Counted from the stretch's first letter, positions 26,542 to 37,204 are shown. The stretch is 49,290 bases of DNA from Verrucomicrobiota bacterium (GCA_016871515.1 VHDE01000039.1:1-49290); one strand, 5' to 3'. Program-made: numbers and translations. The notes: generated by a model from the sequence alone, not told the origin.

Positions 26542-27828
26542 TTAGCGGGCCGTGGTGATCCATTCGTTTAGCGCCCGTTCATTTTGTCGTGGCGCTGGCG
26601 AGATATTCAGCGCCTCCATTGCTTCCCCGACGAAGTGGACTGAACCGGTTATAACGACGACCGGATCGTTAGCGACGCGCGTCAGGGCATCGGACAGCGA
26701 AGCGCAAGCCAAGACCTCCGCGTAGGGATTCAGGGTCAGGCAAACCTCGCGCAGCACCTGCGGGTCAGCTGTTCGGTCACTCCCAACAGGGGCTAAACAA
26801 ACGCGTCCGGCCAGCGGCACAAGGATTTGGCACATTGCGGACCAGTCTTTGTCGCGCAACACTCCGAAGACCAATGTCACCAAAGCGCCGGGAAAGTATT
26901 TCTGCAACGCGGCCCGAAGAACCTCCGCGCCGGCAGGGTTGTGCGCGCTGTCCAAAACAATCGCTCGGCCCGGTCCCGGCCGAAGAATTTGCAACCGGCC
27001 CGGCCAATGGACTTGCGCCAAGCCCGTTTGGATTGCTGCTGGACTGACCGGCACAATGTTCGACAGCTCCCGGACGGTGGCCACAGCGAGAGCCGCATTC
27101 ACTCGTTGATGATCGCCCAGCAAAGGAAGCTCAGCACTTTCTTCAAGCTCGGAGATCGAATGAGAGATCGACACTTGGATAAACGGCGATTGATTCTCGT
27201 CCGCAATTTTTCGCAGCACCGCCAGCGGTTCAGGTTTCGTTTCGGAGGTGAGCACTGGCACGCCCGGTTTGATGATGCCCCCCTTTTCAACAGCGATCTT
27301 CGACAATGTTTCGCCCAACCACTTCTCGTGATCGAACTGAATATTGGTGATAACGCTCGCCAGCGGACGAACGATATTCGTGGCATCGAGGCGTCCGCCC
27401 ATCCCCGTCTCCCAAATCACGAGATCACATTGCCGTTCGGCGAAATAACGGAGCGCCATCACGGTGACGACCTCGAAAAACGTGGGATGCGATGCGCTGG
27501 AAAACTCGGAGAGGAATCGCTGCATTTCTTCGGCCAGCCGCACAACGTCGGCTTCCGCGATCAACTGTCGATCCACTTGAATCCGTTCGCCAAATGCGAC
27601 CAAGTGCGGGGATGTGTAAAGCCCGGCCTTATAACCCGCTGCCCGATAGATGCTCTCCAGCATAGCACAGGTGGAACCTTTGCCATTCGTGCCGGCGACG
27701 TGAATGAACCGCAATCGGTCCTGCGGATTTCCCGCCAGAGCGGCTAGCTTGAACGTGTTCTCGAGACCCAGCTTTGCGCCAAACATCCGCAGCTCGTAAA
27801 GAAACTGGATACTGTCCACGTAGGTCAT
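26542..27828 (-). CDS. folC: Bifunctional folylpolyglutamate / dihydrofolate synthase
   Basis: Adds glutamate to dihydropteroate and to folates, trapping and activating them. The 428-residue protein has the ATP-binding loop in HVAGTNGKGST, the YTSPHL motif, VIWETGMGGRLDATN and the Mur-ligase-like C-terminal domain with DSAHNPAGAE. Length fits the family. It is on the same strand as pyrG and 127 bases downstream of it, with a palindromic repeat between. Confidence 0.94.
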   Translation of the reverse strand: MTYVDSIQFLYELRMFGAKLGLENTFKLAALAGNPQDRLRFIHVAGTNGKGSTCAMLESIYRAAGYKAGLYTSPHLVAFGERIQVDRQLIAEADVVRLAEEMQRFLSEFSSASHPTFFEVVTVMALRYFAERQCDLVIWETGMGGRLDATNIVRPLASVITNIQFDHEKWLGETLSKIAVEKGGIIKPGVPVLTSETKPEPLAVLRKIADENQSPFIQVSISHSISELEESAELPLLGDHQRVNAALAVATVRELSNIVPVSPAAIQTGLAQVHWPGRLQILRPGPGRAIVLDSAHNPAGAEVLRAALQKYFPGALVTLVFGVLRDKDWSAMCQILVPLAGRVCLAPVGSDRTADPQVLREVCLTLNPYAEVLACASLSDALTRVANDPVVVITGSVHFVGEAMEALNISPAPRQNERALNEWITTAR

Positions 27829-27835
27829 TCTAGTT

Positions 27836-27880
27836 CCCTTCCCTAACCCTCCCCATCGGATGGGGCCGACGGGGGAGGGG
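27836..27880. repeat. Palindrome core between pyrG and folC
   Basis: CCCTTCCCTAACCCTCCCCATC followed by GATGGGGCCGACGGGGGAGGGG is a degenerate single unit of the CCCCATCSGATGGGG family. It is the intergenic piece between two co-directional genes. Confidence 0.55.
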
Positions 27881-27955
27881 ATCCTTCAACTGAGTAATCA
27901 CTGCTTCGCGATCCTTGCGATCTTCTGTTCAATGAATCCGAGAGTTTCGCGGAAG

Positions 27956-29596
<1,641 letters not shown>

Positions 29597-29597
29597 C

Positions 29598-29697
29598 TAA
29601 ATGGTTGCATGGTTACATCGGCAAATCGATCCATCGCTTGTCTGCCGATCAGCAGACTCATTTAACGATTCCACCTATTCAACCATGCAACGATTTA
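29598..29697. repeat. AT-rich inverted repeat between kdsB and pyrG
   Basis: TAAATGGTTGCATGGTT at 29598-29614 is matched in inverted orientation at 29681-29697 with one mismatch. The surroundings are built of GGTTACAT/TTTAACC-like short motifs. The base composition differs sharply from the GC-rich neighbours. Confidence 0.5.
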
Positions 29698-29702
29698 ACT
29701 AT

Positions 29703-30788
29703 TTAACCATTTAATATCTTCTCCACCCGCGCCACATCCTCAGGCACATCCACGCCGACGCTGTCGTAATCCACCTTCACCACCGCAATCTGAATTCCGT
29801 TCTCGAGCGCGCGCAACTGTTCGAGGCGCTCGGCGATTTCGAGCGGCGAGAGCGGAAACTTCACCAAACGCAATAGCGTCTCGCGTCGATAGCCATAAAT
29901 CCCCAAGTGCTTCAAAAAAGGAAACGCCGCCAACTGTTCCGCTGGGGAACCACTGGCGGCATCTCGCACGAATGGTATCGCGCGCCGTGAAAAATATAGT
30001 GCGTGTCCCGCGAAATTGACAACGACTTTTACAATGTTGGGATTGTCGTACTCCCTGATCTCTTTGATCGGCGTTGCCGCGGTGGACATTTCGCCGTTTG
30101 CCAATGCGTTGGCCACCGCATCAATCACCGCCGGATCGATCAACGGTTCGTCCCCTTGAATATTGACAACCGCATCACAATCGCAGCGCGCCACAACTTC
30201 CGCGATGCGATCCGATCCGCTCGGATGATCGCTCCGAGTCATTTCCACGCGACAGAACTTTTCGGCGATTTGGCGGATGCGTTGGTCGTCGGTCGCAACG
30301 ATCACTTCGCGCAATGACTTTGCCTTTTGGCATTGCTCGACGACGCGTTGGATCAACGGCTTGCCGCCGATCAGAGCCAATGGTTTGCCGGGAAAACGAG
30401 TTGAGGCGTAACGGGCGGGTATAATGCCGACGATCTTTCTGCGAGGAACGCGAGCGCTGCTAACGAAATTTCCGAGGCGTTTCAACAAACGCGCATGCCG
30501 GTCCGTAGAAATACAACCGATTCGGCCTAGGAATTCTGATCGAGGCAATGTGACGAGAAAACCTAGGCGTATGAGCGACGCAGACCGCAGTCTGCTAGTA
30601 TGGAAATCGGGATCACCAGGTGAAATCAATTCATCAAAATCCGCGACACGCTGCCGTACCTGGCTGCTAACGCCGCATACAATTAGGTCCCCGAACGGAG
30701 GAACCTCTCGGAGAACAACTGCCGGACGGTTTTTTGCTTCTCCATCGGCTTGGGGGAACGGCGCAAGGACAACGTCGCCTTCCTTCAT
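29703..30788 (-). CDS. kdsB: MazF/PemK-like toxin fused to CMP-KDO synthetase (KdsB)
   Basis: A single 361-residue frame. Residues 1 to about 108 are a MazF/PemK-type toxin (MKEGDVVLAPFPQADGEAKN, NRPAVVL, ASLIRLGFLVTLP). From residue 118 the protein is a full KdsB: KIVGIIPARYASTRFPGKP, ATDDQR, NIQGDEPLI, then FLKHLGIYGYRRETL, about 244 residues against 248 in E. coli. KdsB couples KDO to CMP for LPS inner core. Between them there is no stop codon, and I find no ATG, GTG or TTG in frame near the KdsB start (the sequence reads GTT CCT CGC AGA AAG ATC). MazF-type proteins are RNA cutters; here that activity is only inferred from the fold. The antitoxin gene overlaps upstream by four bases. Confidence 0.85.
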   Translation of the reverse strand: MKEGDVVLAPFPQADGEAKNRPAVVLREVPPFGDLIVCGVSSQVRQRVADFDELISPGDPDFHTSRLRSASLIRLGFLVTLPRSEFLGRIGCISTDRHARLLKRLGNFVSSARVPRRKIVGIIPARYASTRFPGKPLALIGGKPLIQRVVEQCQKAKSLREVIVATDDQRIRQIAEKFCRVEMTRSDHPSGSDRIAEVVARCDCDAVVNIQGDEPLIDPAVIDAVANALANGEMSTAATPIKEIREYDNPNIVKVVVNFAGHALYFSRRAIPFVRDAASGSPAEQLAAFPFLKHLGIYGYRRETLLRLVKFPLSPLEIAERLEQLRALENGIQIAVVKVDYDSVGVDVPEDVARVEKILNG

Positions 30789-31015
30789 TCTACTGGTTTC
30801 TCCTGCACTAGGTCGCTCGGGTAATCTGGTTCATCGTCGCCATACGCCCGCGCCAGGCCCTTTTTCGCCAAAGCAATCCAATCGGCCCGTTCTTCGGTTT
30901 CACCCTCACCTCTAAAGATGGCGATGACCAGCGGCGTGTTTGGGGCAATGTCTAGGGGTTCATCCAAGCAGATTTTCTCGCCATCATAATGGGCCTTGAG
31001 GGTGACTACGTTCAT
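30785..31015 (-). CDS. Antitoxin partner of the MazF-KdsB fusion
   Basis: A 76-residue protein beginning MNVVTLKAHYDGEKICLDEP, followed by LDIAPNTPLVI and ending with an acidic/Tyr-Pro-rich tail (ARAYGDDEPDYPS). It follows the pattern of small DUF104/AF2212-like antitoxins: a beta-rich N-terminus for DNA and dimer contacts, then a flexible toxin-binding tail. Its stop overlaps the toxin ATG by four bases, the usual antitoxin-toxin coupling. I use ATG 31015; codons from 31060 are not conserved-looking. It lies 75 bases downstream of gmhB. Confidence 0.72.
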   Translation of the reverse strand: MNVVTLKAHYDGEKICLDEPLDIAPNTPLVIAIFRGEGETEERADWIALAKKGLARAYGDDEPDYPSDLVQEKPVE

Positions 31016-31090
31016 ACTGAAAGTAATTACCTTAATTCTTTGTGACCGGCAAGGCGACAAGAGAAGTACAAGTGCGACAAGTGCCGTCGT

Positions 31091-31645
31091 TTACTCGCCG
31101 GCGCAAGCGTTGACGATCCAACGGCATGCTGCTGGCAAATCGTCCACGACAATGGCGTCGCTGAGAGCCGCTGTCTGGCTTGAGGCGGCCTCGCCGCCGT
31201 ACCCGGTTCGCACCAATATTGATTTCTTCACCCCAGCATTCCATCCGCATTGCAAATCGATCAATTTGTCGCCCACCATATAACTTTCGCCGAGCTCGAC
31301 GCCAAATTCATCCCGAGCATCGAACAGGAAGGCTGGCGACGGTTTGCGTCCGCGGCTCGGCTGATCGGGATGCTCGGCCGCAATGTATATTTTCTCGAAA
31401 CGCACTCCATCGCGAGCCAGTTGGGCAATCAGGAATTGATGAACGCATTCAACTTGTGAAAGCGTGAAGTAGCCGCGCCCGATTCCGGATTGATTCGTAA
31501 CCATGAACAGCAGAAACCCGGCGTCCTGAAGTCCCTTCAAAGCTGGTCCAACACCGGGAAAGATAACAACCTCCTCGGGTCGATGCAGATAACCCTTTTC
31601 CTCGATGAGCGTCCCATCGCGGTCGAGGAAGACGGCGCGCTTCAT
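31091..31645 (-). CDS. gmhB: D-glycero-D-manno-heptose-1,7-bisphosphate 7-phosphatase
   Basis: Removes the 7-phosphate of heptose bisphosphate on the way to ADP-heptose for LPS core. The 184-residue HAD protein has FLDRDGTLIEEKGYLHRP, FMVTNQSGIGRGYF, RKPSP and the MVGDKLIDLQCG motif. The loop that carries a zinc-binding cysteine cluster in E. coli GmhB reads YIAAEHPDQPSRGRKP here and has no cysteine, so this is a zinc-free variant. Histidinol-phosphatase-like relatives share the pattern, but the rfaE1 neighbour favours heptose. Its ATG (31645) overlaps the rfaE1 stop by four bases. Confidence 0.85.
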   Translation of the reverse strand: MKRAVFLDRDGTLIEEKGYLHRPEEVVIFPGVGPALKGLQDAGFLLFMVTNQSGIGRGYFTLSQVECVHQFLIAQLARDGVRFEKIYIAAEHPDQPSRGRKPSPAFLFDARDEFGVELGESYMVGDKLIDLQCGWNAGVKKSILVRTGYGGEAASSQTAALSDAIVVDDLPAACRWIVNACAGE

Positions 31646-32655
31646 GCCTTGCGTTTGAAGCTCGCGAGAAGTTCGGACGGGCTCACGGTGGCTGTGCCGA
31701 TTTTGCCTACCACGACACCCGCGGCATGATTCGAAAAGATGGCCGCCTCGATGGGAGAAGCGCCAGCCGCAATGGCCATCGTAAACGTGGCGATCACGGT
31801 GTCGCCCGCGCCGGAAACATCGAATACTTCCTGCGCAACGGTTGGAATATGAAACGGCTTCTGTCCTCGGTGGCACAGCAGCATTCCGTGGTCACCGAGC
31901 GTGATGAGCAGCAGAGCCGGATTAAGCCGGTTCAATAAACGATCGCTCACCTGCATGAGTTCAGGATTTGCCAATGGATCGACTGCGCTGCCGCTGTCCT
32001 GTACGCCAGCTAACTCGAAGGCCTCCTTACGATTTGGTGTTACCAAAGACAAGTTGCTCAAATCGAGCCTGTGAATCGGTTTTGGGTCGAGGCTGAGCCA
32101 GATGCCACGCTGACGGCACCACAATTTCAGTTGCTCCAACAGTGGTTGGGTCACGACCCCCTTGCCGTAGTCGCCGACAATGACCCCCGCGCAATTAGCA
32201 AGCCTTTCCTCAACGAGACCCAAGAGCCGCCGAGTAGATCGATCATCCAAGTCAATTCCCGTTTCGCGATCAACGCGAACGACCTGCTGTTGATGCGCGA
32301 TAATGCGAGTCTTGATGCTCGTCAGCCTGCCACCGTGAGAGAGCAATCCTTCGCAGCCTACCTTCGCTTCCGAGAGTAACCGGCGCACATTTTTCGCGGC
32401 CTCGTCCTGCCCGACAACGCCCAGCAATTCGGTGGAGATGTTAAACGCGGTCAAGTTTCGGGCGACATTCGCCGCGCCGCCCGGCATAAAACTCTCGCGC
32501 TGAAATTCGACTACCGGCACCGGCGCTTCCGGCGAAATTCGCCCGACACGTCCCCAGATGAATTGATCGAGCATCACGTCGCCAATAACTAGAACCTTCA
32601 ATTGTCTGGCCGATTCCAGCAATTGTGAGACACGTTGAGCGGACAGAATTGTCAT
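31642..32655 (-). CDS. rfaE1: D-glycero-beta-D-manno-heptose-7-phosphate kinase
   Basis: PfkB-family kinase that makes heptose 1,7-bisphosphate, the substrate of GmhB. The 337-residue protein has [36 protein letters not shown] and the catalytic DVSGAGDTV. It corresponds to domain 1 of E. coli HldE; the adenylyltransferase domain is not fused and not seen nearby. It starts five bases after the thiG stop and overlaps gmhB by four, so thiG-rfaE1-gmhB looks like one transcript. Confidence 0.9.
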   Translation of the reverse strand: MTILSAQRVSQLLESARQLKVLVIGDVMLDQFIWGRVGRISPEAPVPVVEFQRESFMPGGAANVARNLTAFNISTELLGVVGQDEAAKNVRRLLSEAKVGCEGLLSHGGRLTSIKTRIIAHQQQVVRVDRETGIDLDDRSTRRLLGLVEERLANCAGVIVGDYGKGVVTQPLLEQLKLWCRQRGIWLSLDPKPIHRLDLSNLSLVTPNRKEAFELAGVQDSGSAVDPLANPELMQVSDRLLNRLNPALLLITLGDHGMLLCHRGQKPFHIPTVAQEVFDVSGAGDTVIATFTMAIAAGASPIEAAIFSNHAAGVVVGKIGTATVSPSELLASFKRKA

Positions 32656-32660
32656 TCATC

Positions 32661-33458
32661 TCATTGGTTATTGCCCAAAAATGCAGTCAAAGGACTCGTC
32701 GGACTCGCCGTCAACCGCGGACTGCCCAGGCCAACCTCGAATGCGGTTCGGCCAGCATCGACCGCAAACCGAAAAGCTAGACTCATTCGATTTGGGTCGT
32801 CCGCCACAGCGATCGCTGTGTTCACCAACACGGCATCTGCCCCCATTTCCATTGCTTCGGCAGCATGACTCGGAGCGCCTAGTCCAGCGTCCACCACGAC
32901 GGGAACGACCGCTTGCTCGATTATAATGCGAAGTTGGTCGCGTGTTTCGAGACCGCGATTTGATCCGATCGGTGAGCCCAACGGCATCACCGTGGCCGTT
33001 CCTGCATCCTGCAAACGCTTCGCCAAGACGGGGTCCGCGTTTATGTAGGGCAGAACAACAAACCCTTCCTTCACCAACATCTCGGCGGCTTTCAGCGTCT
33101 CGATGGGATCGGGCAAGAGATAGCGCGGGTCTGGATGGATTTCGAGTTTCACCCATTTGGGCAAACCCGCAGCCGCGGCGAGGCGCGCCAGCCGCGCCGC
33201 TTCCTCGGCCGTCATGGCGCCGCTCGTGTTCGGCAAAACCAAGTACCGCTTCGAGTCGATGAATTCGAGAATATTGGCAAACGGGTCCCGCTCTCCGGTT
33301 AACGCTGCCCGCCGCAAAGCAACCGTCACAATTTCCGTCCCGCTTGCGTCCAACGCATCCCTCATCGCTTCAGGCGAAGAAAATTTTCCTGTGCCCAAGA
33401 TCAAGCGAGAACCGAACTTGCGGCCGGCGATTACCAACGGAGCATTAACTGACGACAT
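32661..33458 (-). CDS. thiG: Thiazole synthase
   Basis: Makes the thiazole phosphate of thiamine from deoxyxylulose phosphate, glycine imine and ThiS thiocarboxylate. The 265-residue protein has [25 protein letters not shown], the Schiff-base lysine region [16 protein letters not shown], and [20 protein letters not shown] with the phosphate loop. Full length. No other thi gene is adjacent, so it may be in this operon by chance of gene order. The sequence is on the same strand as rfaE1, separated by five bases. Confidence 0.95.
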   Translation of the reverse strand: MSSVNAPLVIAGRKFGSRLILGTGKFSSPEAMRDALDASGTEIVTVALRRAALTGERDPFANILEFIDSKRYLVLPNTSGAMTAEEAARLARLAAAAGLPKWVKLEIHPDPRYLLPDPIETLKAAEMLVKEGFVVLPYINADPVLAKRLQDAGTATVMPLGSPIGSNRGLETRDQLRIIIEQAVVPVVVDAGLGAPSHAAEAMEMGADAVLVNTAIAVADDPNRMSLAFRFAVDAGRTAFEVGLGSPRLTASPTSPLTAFLGNNQ

Positions 33459-33609
33459 TGGCCGACAAGATAGGCCGCGACCGCAATTTTACAAATCCGA
33501 AATCCGAATCTCGAAACCCGAAACAAATCCAACGGAGGGTGAAACTCTGCGCTAGCGAAAGGCATTTCTTCTTTTGCCATTTCGAATTTTTTCCCGTAAA
33601 CCATCGGCC

Positions 33610-34392
33610 ATGATCAATCGACTTGCCAATAAATGGGTTTTAATCACGGGAGCGTCCAGCGGCTTCGGCGCGGCGGCCGCGTGCGCGTTCGGCGCGGAAA
33701 AGTCTAAGTTGCTGCTCGGTGCGCGCCGCGTCGACCGGCTCGAACAAGTTGCCGCCGCATCCCGCAAAGCTGGCGCCCCGGCCGCACATGTCCAATCTCT
33801 CGACGTCACCAAGACTTCGAGCGTCGAAGATTTCGTCAAATGGGTGCGCGGCCACGCTGATAAGGTCGATGTTTTAATTAACAACGCCGGCGGTGCGCTT
33901 GGTTTAGACCCGGTCGCCACAGGCAAGGACGAAGATTGGGAGACAATGTTTCAAAGCAACGTGCTCGGCGTCTTGCGAATGACTCGCGCTGCATTGCCGC
34001 TCATGGTTAATAATCCCGGTTCCTACATTTTGAACATTGGTTCCGTCGCCGGTCATGTCGCGTACGAAGGCGGCGCCGCTTACTGTGGCGCCAAAGCCGC
34101 CGAACTTCAGATTACTCGAGCATTGCGGCTTGAACTGAATGGCACTGGAGTGCGCGTCGGCACGATTGATCCCGGGATGGCTGAAACTGAATTCTCAGTC
34201 GTCCGCTTCAAAGGAGACACGGCCCGCGCCAAGAAGGTATATGAGGGGGTAGAACCATTGACCGCTGAGGACCTCGCGGAGATTTTAGTCTGGGTCGCCA
34301 GCCGCCCGCCGCATGTTTGCGTCGATGAACTGCTGGTGAAGTGTACCGATCAAGCAGCCATTCACAAAGTGCACCGACGGAAGGTCAATTAA
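33610..34392 (+). CDS. Short-chain dehydrogenase/reductase (YdfG-like)
   Basis: A 260-residue NAD(P)-dependent oxidoreductase with TGASSGFG, NNAGGALG, the catalytic serine/tyrosine/lysine (IGSVAG ... YCGAKAA) and DPGMAETEFS. Sequence order resembles YdfG/3-hydroxy acid dehydrogenases, which reduce malonic semialdehyde and serine-type substrates, but substrate cannot be read from the motifs. I use ATG 33610, since 33574 adds a basic peptide without homology. It is transcribed away from thiG, 151 bases separating the starts. Confidence 0.85.
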   Translation: MINRLANKWVLITGASSGFGAAAACAFGAEKSKLLLGARRVDRLEQVAAASRKAGAPAAHVQSLDVTKTSSVEDFVKWVRGHADKVDVLINNAGGALGLDPVATGKDEDWETMFQSNVLGVLRMTRAALPLMVNNPGSYILNIGSVAGHVAYEGGAAYCGAKAAELQITRALRLELNGTGVRVGTIDPGMAETEFSVVRFKGDTARAKKVYEGVEPLTAEDLAEILVWVASRPPHVCVDELLVKCTDQAAIHKVHRRKVN

Positions 34393-34460
34393 GCTTTTGG
34401 AACTGAAGCAACCGTTTAGAAGAAGCCGCTTCTGGCGAGCAGGGAGAGTCTTTTCTGGCT

Positions 34461-34531
34461 GTAGCGGCGTCTCGTAAGAGCGCCGCGAGCTTTGGCGCGA
34501 AGAATGCGGCGCTTTTACGAGACGTCGCTAC
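34461..34531. repeat. Hairpin repeat between the SDR and YdcH-like genes
   Basis: Arms of 26 bases (34461-34486 and 34506-34531; theme GTAGCGRCGTCTCGTAARAG) pair with two mismatches around a 19-base loop. It lies in a 257-base gap between convergent genes. The rest of the gap shows nothing. Confidence 0.6.
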
Positions 34532-34649
34532 AAGTGAACGGACGCGTCCTGTCTGGCGAGATTGCGGCTAGTGGTTGGGACCCAAGTAAAACTGTAAGAC
34601 TCCTGTCGAGGGAGTGCCTCGAACTAGGAACGGGGCAGATGGCTAAACG

Positions 34650-34940
34650 CTATTCCGACGCAACGGCCGCCGGTCGTGACAGTGTCACGGGGGGCGTTAC
34701 GGGCAGCGGATGGCGGATCGCGTGATAAATGTGATCTTTGAGCCGAGCGCGGCGCATTTTGAGTTCATCAATTTCCTGATCCGTCGCGAAATCTATCTCT
34801 TCCTCAATTCGGTAGATCGCGTCATCCAGGGTATGATACTCCTCAAACATTCTCCGGAACTGTTCGTTGCCTGCCTTGAGGGACTTGATTGTTTCACGAT
34901 ATTCCGGGAACTCTCGCAAGATCGGATGATGAAGGTCCAT
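34650..34940 (-). CDS. YdcH-family small helical protein (DUF465)
   Basis: A 96-residue protein starting MDLHHPILREFPEYRETIKS, with a mostly helical, charged middle (DDAIYRIEEEIDFATDQEI) and the family-typical LKMRRARLKDHIY before a Pro/Thr tail. YdcH proteins are short coiled-coil-like proteins of unknown role. Length (usually 70-75) is a little long because of the tail. The gene is on the strand of lpxA but about 110 bases downstream of it. Confidence 0.8.
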   Translation of the reverse strand: MDLHHPILREFPEYRETIKSLKAGNEQFRRMFEEYHTLDDAIYRIEEEIDFATDQEIDELKMRRARLKDHIYHAIRHPLPVTPPVTLSRPAAVASE

Positions 34941-35053
34941 GGTAACTTGTCTTACGGTTAAGTTAGCTTGGACCCATCTTATCCCAGAATTTCAGTCAGT
35001 AAAGAGTTTCTTTTGTTTCGACCAAATTATTTTCCTGGCGAAGCTTCGAGCAG

Positions 35054-35872
35054 TCAAGAATCAGCAGATTCATCTTCATCTTCAGGTGCAGGACGGGACC
35101 GGCTGACGTCGCTGCATAAACCGCGTTTCGCCGTCGCCACAAAAGCGATGAGCGCCTTCGCAGAAACGCTCCGAAACGCGGACTGCGCTGCGGCGATAGC
35201 GGACTGCAAATTCGTATCACTGCGGAACAGAACATGATACAGCCGTTTCAACTCCAGCCGCTCCTCTCGCCTTAAACCGGCCCGGCGCAAACCGATTGTG
35301 TTCAAACCGCAGATTCCGTTCTGGCCTCGGGCAATCGTGTAGGGCGGCAAATCTTTGCTGATACCCGATCCACCTTGCATTAAGGCCAATGTTCCGATCC
35401 GCACGAATTGATGCACGAGACAGTTTCCCGAAATAAAAGCACGATCCTGAACCACCACATGCCCGCCTAACAGTGCGCCATTGGCCAGGATAATATGATT
35501 CCCAAGCTGTCCGTTGTGGCCTACATGACTGTTGGCCATCAGGTAATTATTCGAACCGATGACCGTGTCCTCAGACAGTTTATTCGATCTATGCACGGTC
35601 ACATGCTCGCGAAACGTATTATGATCGCCGATACGCAAGCAGGTCGGTTCGTTCTCTTTATACTTCAAGTCTTGCGGAGCATCACCGATCACACAGCCAG
35701 TGTGAAAGCGATTCGAGGCGCCAATCGTCGTGTGCCCCGTCAGGTGCACGTGGGGACCAACCCAGCAGTTCGGTCCGACAATCACATGTTCATCGATGAC
35801 CGCGTAAGCGCCTACCGTCCCGCTGGGATCAACTTGAGCTTTCCGGTGAATGCTGGCAGTCGGGTGGATCAA
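35054..35872 (-). CDS. lpxA: UDP-N-acetylglucosamine acyltransferase
   Basis: First step of lipid A synthesis: moves a hydroxyacyl chain from ACP to UDP-GlcNAc. The 272-residue protein consists of left-handed beta-helix hexapeptides (IHPTASIHRKAQVDPSG, GPNCWVGPHVHLTG) with the catalytic histidine in ANSHVGHNGQLGN and the C-terminal helical part (NTIGLRRAGLRREERLELKR). No ATG suits the start. The TTG at 35872 has AGAGAGGGG nine bases upstream and begins precisely at the conserved IHPTA. The frame is open further back, but through dispersed repeats. The C-terminal 35 residues are basic then acidic. Confidence 0.92.
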   Translation of the reverse strand: MIHPTASIHRKAQVDPSGTVGAYAVIDEHVIVGPNCWVGPHVHLTGHTTIGASNRFHTGCVIGDAPQDLKYKENEPTCLRIGDHNTFREHVTVHRSNKLSEDTVIGSNNYLMANSHVGHNGQLGNHIILANGALLGGHVVVQDRAFISGNCLVHQFVRIGTLALMQGGSGISKDLPPYTIARGQNGICGLNTIGLRRAGLRREERLELKRLYHVLFRSDTNLQSAIAAAQSAFRSVSAKALIAFVATAKRGLCSDVSRSRPAPEDEDESADS

Positions 35873-35947
35873 TGGACGGTGCCCCTCTCTTTTGCAAGCG
35901 CAGCGAGATGATGAACCGATCGGAGCATACGTCCACGCGGCAGCGTC

Positions 35948-36300
35948 GTAGCGCAGACTTTCAGTCTGCGGTATCGCCGATTTGTAATCAGCATAGCGTC
36001 CGCAGTTTCCAGGACGCTCGAACTTGCGGACGATCCGCAGAATGCAATTCTTCCCAGTAGCAAGGTGAATGTTGCCCCTCTCCCTAGCCCTCTCCCCATC
36101 CGATGGGGCGAGGGAAAAGACCTGGGCGCTGGGCACGTTCGTCCATCAGGCATCGCCCACCGCCAAAGCTCGATTCCCTCGCCCCATCGGATGGGGAGAG
36201 GGCTAGGGAGAGGGGCGCTGCAACTGTCAGCTACTGCATTCTTCTGCCGCCGAAGAGCGGCTGATTGGCTGCGATACAGCAGACTGAAAGTCTGCGCTAC
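35948..36300. repeat. Nested palindromic element upstream of lpxA
   Basis: Outer arms 35948-35977 and 36271-36300 are inverted copies (29 of 30 matches, theme GTAGCGCAGACTTTCAG). Inside them, 36074-36116 and 36174-36216 are perfect 43-base inverted arms of the CCCCATCSGATGGGG family around a 57-base spacer. The stretch 35948-36074 is the reverse-complement copy of 2744-2876. Together they fill the 564-base gap between radC and lpxA. Confidence 0.75.
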
Positions 36301-36436
36301 GCTAAACACGGACCCGTTGCGCCCTTTCGCGTGCTGCGCTCTAAAGCGGCAGTGGACTGCCGCAGTCCAAAGCTTCGCGGTTGTCGGATCCGCCGGTTCA
36401 TCGCGAGGCCCTCTGTTTAATGGATTACTCACAACC

Positions 36437-37159
36437 CTAACTGTAAAAGTAACCTAACTCCTTCAGTGACACGTAATCCCGCGAGCGCTCCTCGGTCCGA
36501 TGCCCCAGAATAACGTGATCCACCACCTCGATCTTTAGCAATTGTCCAGCGCGGATCAAATCGCGGGTTACTTTGATGTCCGCCTCCGAAGGTGTGGGAT
36601 CGCCGCTCGGATGATTGTGAACGAGAATAATCGCCGATGCATTTGCGGCGATGGCGAGCTTGAATACCTCGCGTGGATGAACCAAGAGTGTGTCCAAGGT
36701 GCCCTGGGAAATTCGTTCGATCCGGATCAGCTTGCGCCGCGTGTTGAGCAACACGACTTGAAAATGCTCGACGTTGTAGAGCCGGTTCTCTTCTCGCAAC
36801 AAATCAGCGATTCGTCCGGGATTATCCAGCAAAGGCGCATCGCGGTTGATCTCCTGTGCCATCCGCTGAGCCAAGGTAAAGGCGCTCTTCAAAGCGATGG
36901 CTTTGTCGCGACCGATTCCTTTCGTCTGACGCAGCTCTTCGAGCGAAGCGCGCGCCAACTGTTCGAGCGTTCCGAATTTGTGGAGCAACTGATCTGCAAT
37001 TTCAATGGCGGACGTTCCTTTCAGACCAGTGCGCAGCAGAATCGCGATCAACTCCGCGTTACGCAGCTTCTCAGCTCCGTGTTCGACTAACCGTTCGCGA
37101 GGACGTTCGCCATGAGGCAAATCCTTCATTCGGATGTGGCTATGGCTGTTGGTGGTCAA
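36437..37159 (-). CDS. radC: RadC-family JAB1/MPN protein
   Basis: The 240-residue protein has an N-terminal helix-hairpin-helix-like region (LEELRQTKGIGRDKAIALKS) and a JAMM metalloprotease-like domain with the full metal signature HNHPSGDPTPSEAD. RadC proteins were linked to DNA repair, but the biochemical role is unsettled. Family length is normal. The gene lies downstream of a set of repeats on the hflX side. Confidence 0.92.
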   Translation of the reverse strand: MTTNSHSHIRMKDLPHGERPRERLVEHGAEKLRNAELIAILLRTGLKGTSAIEIADQLLHKFGTLEQLARASLEELRQTKGIGRDKAIALKSAFTLAQRMAQEINRDAPLLDNPGRIADLLREENRLYNVEHFQVVLLNTRRKLIRIERISQGTLDTLLVHPREVFKLAIAANASAIILVHNHPSGDPTPSEADIKVTRDLIRAGQLLKIEVVDHVILGHRTEERSRDYVSLKELGYFYS

Positions 37160-37204
37160 GCCCGGATAATCTGAAATTTTGAATCAAGAATTTCAAACCA
37201 AAAC

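Noticed and set aside
26827..27747. A 306-codon open frame opposite folC
   Set aside because: FolC on the other strand is complete; the antisense product is unstructured-looking.
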